Origin: an uncultured Bacteroidales bacterium
GTDB taxonomy: Bacteria; Bacteroidota; Bacteroidia; Bacteroidales; UBA932
Length of the DNA stretch: 64,000 bases
Direction: 5' to 3'
NCBI GenBank assembly: GCA_944323845.1
Contig: CALUUA010000003.1
Span: 1-64,000 of the forward strand
The position numbers and the translations under genes are program-made. The notes under the pieces are model-generated. The model saw nothing but the letters and a program-made list of their open reading frames with translations. It was not told the origin of the DNA and ran no database searches. Positions 60,628 to 64,000 of the stretch are shown here, piece by piece; positions within the stretch are counted from its first letter, which is position 1; every line of letters starts with the position of its first letter.

Positions 60628-62625
60628 ATGAATGATTACGACCATATGAACGACAGGGGCAAGGGCCCTGACAAAAAGAATTTCAATATCAAGTTCAATT
60701 TTTCCTGGGTCTACATGCTGCTGATGTTCGTCATCGTGTGGATGTTTTTCAACCAGGGAGGTTCCAATCCCCAGAAGATAGAGTGGGATGACGTCAGGCA
60801 GCAGATTCTGGCAGGCGATGTACAGGAAATCGTCTTCGTCAGGAATGATTTCGAGGGAAAGGTGACTATCAGGCCGGACAGGCTTGAGAAATATGCCGAT
60901 GAATTCGGAGGCAAGATACCTTCCAAGTCCCCTCATTTCGTTTTCCTCGTGTCCGGCAGCTTCAATGCCGAGGAGACTTTCGGGGAACTGAACGATTCCC
61001 TTCCGGAAGATGCCAGATTCAAGCTCGTCATCGAGAACAACAACAAGGTGTGGGGTTCGGTTATCGAGTGGCTGCTCTTCCCGCTGCTTCTCATCCTGAT
61101 GTGGGTCTTCATGTTCAGAGGGTTCAACAGGAATGTAGGCCCCGGCGGTGCAGGCGGCATTTTCAGCGTAGGCAAATCTACCGGGAAACTGGCGGAAAAA
61201 GACAGTATAAAGGTGACTTTCAAGGATGTTGCCGGTCTGTACGGAGCCAAGGAGGAGGTGATGGAGATAGTGGATTTCCTGAAGAATCCGAGAAAATATA
61301 CGGCTCTGGGAGGCAAGATACCTAAAGGCGCCCTGCTGGTAGGCCCTCCGGGGACAGGAAAGACTCTGCTGGCCAAGGCCGTGGCCGGAGAAGCCAACGT
61401 ACCTTTCTTTTCCATATCCGGTTCGGATTTCGTGGAAATGTTCGTAGGCGTGGGCGCGTCCCGTGTCAGGGATCTGTTCCGTCAGGCGAAAGAGAAGGCT
61501 CCGTGCATAGTCTTCATAGATGAAATCGATGCTGTAGGTCGTGCCAGAAGCAAGAATGTCGGTTTTTCTTCGAATGACGAGAGGGAAAACACCCTGAACC
61601 AGCTGCTGACCGAGATGGACGGTTTCGACTCCAATTCAGGTGTCATCATCCTCGCAGCGACAAACAGGGCTGACATTCTGGACAAGGCCCTGCTGCGTGC
61701 CGGCCGTTTCGACAGACAGATACATGTGGACCTTCCGGATCTTCAGGAAAGGGTGGAGATTTTCAAGGTACATCTTAAAGGTCTCGTGCTAGCCCCGGAT
61801 TTCGATGTCGATTTCCTCGCCAAACATACTCCGGGCTTTTCAGGAGCAGACATAGCCAATGTCTGCAATGAGGCCGCTCTGACAGCTGCCCGGAAGAACA
61901 AGAAGGAGATAGAGAAGCAGGACTTCCTCGATGCCGTCGACAGGATAATCGGCGGCCTTGAAAGGAAGAACAAGATCATAACCCCGCAGGAAAAGAAGTC
62001 GATCGCCCACCACGAGGCCGGCCATGCCACTGTCAGCTGGCTTCTTCCGAATGCCAGCCCGCTCTTCAAGGTGACTATCGTCCCTCGCGGACAGGCTCTC
62101 GGTGCGGCATGGTACCTGCCTGAAGAACGGCAGCTGGAGACCAGAGAGCAGATGATAGACCAGATGTGTTCCCTGATCGGGGGCCGTGTCGCCGAAGAGA
62201 TCGTGAACGGCCAGCCTTCGACAGGCGCTCTGAATGATCTGGAGAGACTGACCAAGTCCGCATATGCCATGGTCGTCTATTACGGTATGAGCGAACGCGT
62301 GGGAACGGTATCATACTATGATTCCACAGGCTCGCGCGGATATGAGTTGGGCAAGCCTTATAGCGAAAAGACGGCGGAACTTATAGACGAGGAGGTGAAA
62401 TCCCTTATCAACCGGATTCATGACAGGACATACAGGATCCTTATGGACAATAAGGACAAGTTTCTGGAACTGGCTGCCCTGCTTCTGGAAAAGGAGGTCA
62501 TCTTCGCCGATGATATGGAGAGGATTTTCGGTCCGAGAGCGAATGCCTCAAAGGAGGAGCCTTATGAAGAGAAACCTGAAACCGAAACGGAAGGGGAGGA
62601 CAGACTGACCGAGGGGAATGCATAA
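60628..62625 (+). CDS. ftsH: ATP-dependent zinc metalloprotease FtsH
   Basis: Membrane-bound AAA+ protease for quality control of membrane proteins and short-lived regulators. Two membrane helices ([14 protein letters not shown] and [19 protein letters not shown]) flank a periplasmic domain; Walker [14 protein letters not shown], Walker [14 protein letters not shown], second region of homology [23 protein letters not shown], and the zinc site [11 protein letters not shown]. 665 residues. Lies 14 bases after rsfS. Confidence 0.97.
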   Translation: MNDYDHMNDRGKGPDKKNFNIKFNFSWVYMLLMFVIVWMFFNQGGSNPQKIEWDDVRQQILAGDVQEIVFVRNDFEGKVTIRPDRLEKYADEFGGKIPSKSPHFVFLVSGSFNAEETFGELNDSLPEDARFKLVIENNNKVWGSVIEWLLFPLLLILMWVFMFRGFNRNVGPGGAGGIFSVGKSTGKLAEKDSIKVTFKDVAGLYGAKEEVMEIVDFLKNPRKYTALGGKIPKGALLVGPPGTGKTLLAKAVAGEANVPFFSISGSDFVEMFVGVGASRVRDLFRQAKEKAPCIVFIDEIDAVGRARSKNVGFSSNDERENTLNQLLTEMDGFDSNSGVIILAATNRADILDKALLRAGRFDRQIHVDLPDLQERVEIFKVHLKGLVLAPDFDVDFLAKHTPGFSGADIANVCNEAALTAARKNKKEIEKQDFLDAVDRIIGGLERKNKIITPQEKKSIAHHEAGHATVSWLLPNASPLFKVTIVPRGQALGAAWYLPEERQLETREQMIDQMCSLIGGRVAEEIVNGQPSTGALNDLERLTKSAYAMVVYYGMSERVGTVSYYDSTGSRGYELGKPYSEKTAELIDEEVKSLINRIHDRTYRILMDNKDKFLELAALLLEKEVIFADDMERIFGPRANASKEEPYEEKPETETEGEDRLTEGNA

Positions 62626-62637
62626 TTTGAATCTTCT

Positions 62638-63468
62638 ATGAAAAATCTGATAATCAGGACATTGACGGGAGCCGGTTTTGTCGCGGTGACAGCTGTATGC
62701 ATACTGCTGAACAAATACACCTTCGGAGTGCTGATGACATGTCTGATGGCCGCGATGATGATTGAGTTCTACAGGATGACCATGAGGGGAGAATATCTTT
62801 TCTCGCAGGCGTTGTCGATTCTGGCTGCTGTCGTGATGTTCGCCCTGACATATCTGTACCGGGGCTTCAACTTTCCGGGCAGGCTCGTCATCCTTTCCGT
62901 CATCCCCGTCTTCATCATGATGATCAATTCACTGTATGTAAAGGACAAGACCGATTTCGGCAAATTCGCCAATCTCTACACGGCCCTTCTTTATATCGCA
63001 GTCCCTATAGCCCTGACATGTTTCGCTGTATTTCCCAGACCCGGGGAGTACAGCGGAGTGCTTCTTCTGAGCCTGTTCATCATCATATGGGTTTCCGACA
63101 TCGGTGGATATCTTTTCGGAATGACCATTGGACAGCGTTACGGAAAGAAACTTTTCCCTGAAGTATCACCCAAGAAGTCCTGGGCGGGATTCTGGGGCGG
63201 ACTCCTGCTGGCAGTAGCAGCAGGCGTTGTCCTGCATTATACGGGAATGCTGAAATATCCCCTCGAACACTGCATCATACTTTCTGTCATCATGAATATT
63301 GCCGGAGTTTACGGCGACCTTATCGAATCCCAGTGGAAAAGGTACTATGCAGTCAAGGATTCAGGCACCATCATGCCGGGGCATGGGGGAATCCTCGACA
63401 GGCTCGACAGCGCGCTTCTGGCATTGCCGACAGGCATAATATATCTGACGGTGGTCAATATCCTGTGA
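62638..63468 (+). CDS. cdsA: Phosphatidate cytidylyltransferase
   Basis: Makes CDP-diacylglycerol, the branch point of phospholipid synthesis. A 276-residue protein with about eight membrane segments. The C-terminal signature S-x2-K-R-x4-K-D reads SQWKRYYAVKDSGTIMPGHGGILDRLDSALLA, preceded by SPKKSWAGFWGG and WVSDIGGYLFG. Lies 12 bases after ftsH; together with psd and pssA it makes up the phosphatidylethanolamine route. Confidence 0.95.
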   Translation: MKNLIIRTLTGAGFVAVTAVCILLNKYTFGVLMTCLMAAMMIEFYRMTMRGEYLFSQALSILAAVVMFALTYLYRGFNFPGRLVILSVIPVFIMMINSLYVKDKTDFGKFANLYTALLYIAVPIALTCFAVFPRPGEYSGVLLLSLFIIIWVSDIGGYLFGMTIGQRYGKKLFPEVSPKKSWAGFWGGLLLAVAAGVVLHYTGMLKYPLEHCIILSVIMNIAGVYGDLIESQWKRYYAVKDSGTIMPGHGGILDRLDSALLALPTGIIYLTVVNIL

Positions 63469-63533
63469 CACGGCGTCCGTAAAGACGGAAAGGGCAGGAA
63501 ATGAGAATATTTCATGTTTTGGATAAAAATTCC

Positions 63534-63541
63534 TAACTTTG
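63534..63541 (+). promoter_or_regulatory. Promoter -7 box for psd
   Basis: TAACTTTG with a TTG at 63519-63521, 24 bases before the psd ATG. Confidence 0.65.
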
Positions 63542-63564
63542 TACGATATAATTCATTCTCTGAA

Positions 63565-64000
63565 ATGACGATACATAGAGGCGGCATAAGGATTATTCTG
63601 ACGGTCTGGGCGGTTTGCGGCCTGCTGATCTGGCTGGTTCTGCACTATCTGTCAGGCTGTCCGTTTTTTGCAGTGCCCGTAATTGCGATCCTGATCTTCT
63701 TTATGGGGTTCGTCCTTTATTTCTTCAGGGTGCCTTCCAGACATACGCCGGAAGGGGAAAATCTGGTGACTGCCGTAGCCGATGGCGAGATAGTGGTTCT
63801 GGACCGGGTGTATGAACCGGAATTTCTGAAACGTGAGTGCATACAGGTGTCCATCTATATGGATTTCTTCAATGTGCATGTGAATTTCTGGCCTGTAAGC
63901 GGAGAAGTGACATATTACAAGTACCATCCGGGGAAGTATTTTCTGGCTTTCCTGCCGAAAGCCTCGGAACTGAACGAACACACTTCAGTATGTGTCAGGA
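63565..64000 (+). CDS. psd: Phosphatidylserine decarboxylase, 5' part (runs off the window)
   Basis: Reading frame open to the window edge, 145 codons seen. It starts MTIHRGGIRIILTVWAVCGL and has two N-terminal hydrophobic segments (to about 50), then FRVPSRHTPEGENLVTAVADGEIVVL and IYMDFFNVHVNFWPVSGEVTYYKYHPGKYFLAFLPKASELNEHT, the typical Psd core including the FNVHVNR-like block (here FNVHVNFWP). The autocleavage LGST/GSS site that forms the pyruvoyl group must lie beyond the end. Small class of about 220 residues expected. Confidence 0.93.
   Translation, partial: MTIHRGGIRIILTVWAVCGLLIWLVLHYLSGCPFFAVPVIAILIFFMGFVLYFFRVPSRHTPEGENLVTAVADGEIVVLDRVYEPEFLKRECIQVSIYMDFFNVHVNFWPVSGEVTYYKYHPGKYFLAFLPKASELNEHTSVCVR

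Overview
The window looks like chromosomal DNA of a gut-type Bacteroidales bacterium (phylum Bacteroidota) of roughly 50% GC. The signs are a SusC/SusD pair, lipoproteins with short hydrophobic leaders, promoters of the TAnnTTTG -7 type in nearly every divergent intergenic gap, Bacteroidota-specific families (long NusB, DUF5606, class III fructose bisphosphatase, PUR-family protein, DUF349) and the gene order rsfS-ftsH-cdsA-psd. I cannot fix the genus from sequence reading alone.

Layout. 1-7302: the 3' part of a polysaccharide-utilisation-like locus on the + strand: a SusC barrel cut off at its 5' end, SusD, two related predicted TIM-barrel lipoproteins (DUF4832/DUF4874-like) and an IPT/NHL-repeat lipoprotein between them. 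7303-8006: a non-coding region with long perfect hairpins and a 105-bp tandem repeat. 7975-15051 (- strand): dsbD, RNase Y, 6S RNA, zapA, a small coiled-coil gene, and a four-subunit 2-oxoacid:ferredoxin oxidoreductase. 15223-25527: purine/methylthioadenosine salvage, nadE with a PUR protein, then the nusB-yajC-ybbR-coaE-DUF5606-rimO-lipoprotein series. 25530-27927 (- strand): RNase P RNA behind an old-yellow-enzyme gene and a steroid 5-alpha-reductase-like gene. 28032-45831: housekeeping genes (pyrG, trmD, DUF349, yidC, fbp, lpxB, surE, gapA, rubrerythrin, pssA, a C1 peptidase). 45845-50404 (- strand): a TolC-MacA-MacB efflux operon. 50650-55105: an aminotransferase, an unrecognised lipoprotein, a DEDDy exonuclease and an rRNA methyltransferase. 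55164-59299: tRNA-Cys, a Wzi-like barrel and UDP-uronic-acid sugar genes. 59296-64000: birA, rsfS, ftsH, cdsA and the start of psd.

Most of the window is ordinary core genome. The part that existing families do not explain is the intergenic region 7324-8005. It holds four hairpins of one design: a 21-22 bp perfect stem, a loop of exactly 30 nt, and a 19-nt conserved core opening each loop. Stem sequences differ between copies. Two of the copies also carry an upstream head that can pair with the outer half of the left stem arm, giving two mutually exclusive folds. Between two of the hairpins lies a chimeric array of three 105-bp units whose junctions fall at the conserved core. The last hairpin runs into the 3' end of dsbD and supplies its final codons and stop. 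Other points of interest are the paired flavin and 5-alpha-type steroid reductases, the twin barrel lipoproteins in a locus with no recognised glycosidase, and two perfect palindromes upstream of the efflux operon.
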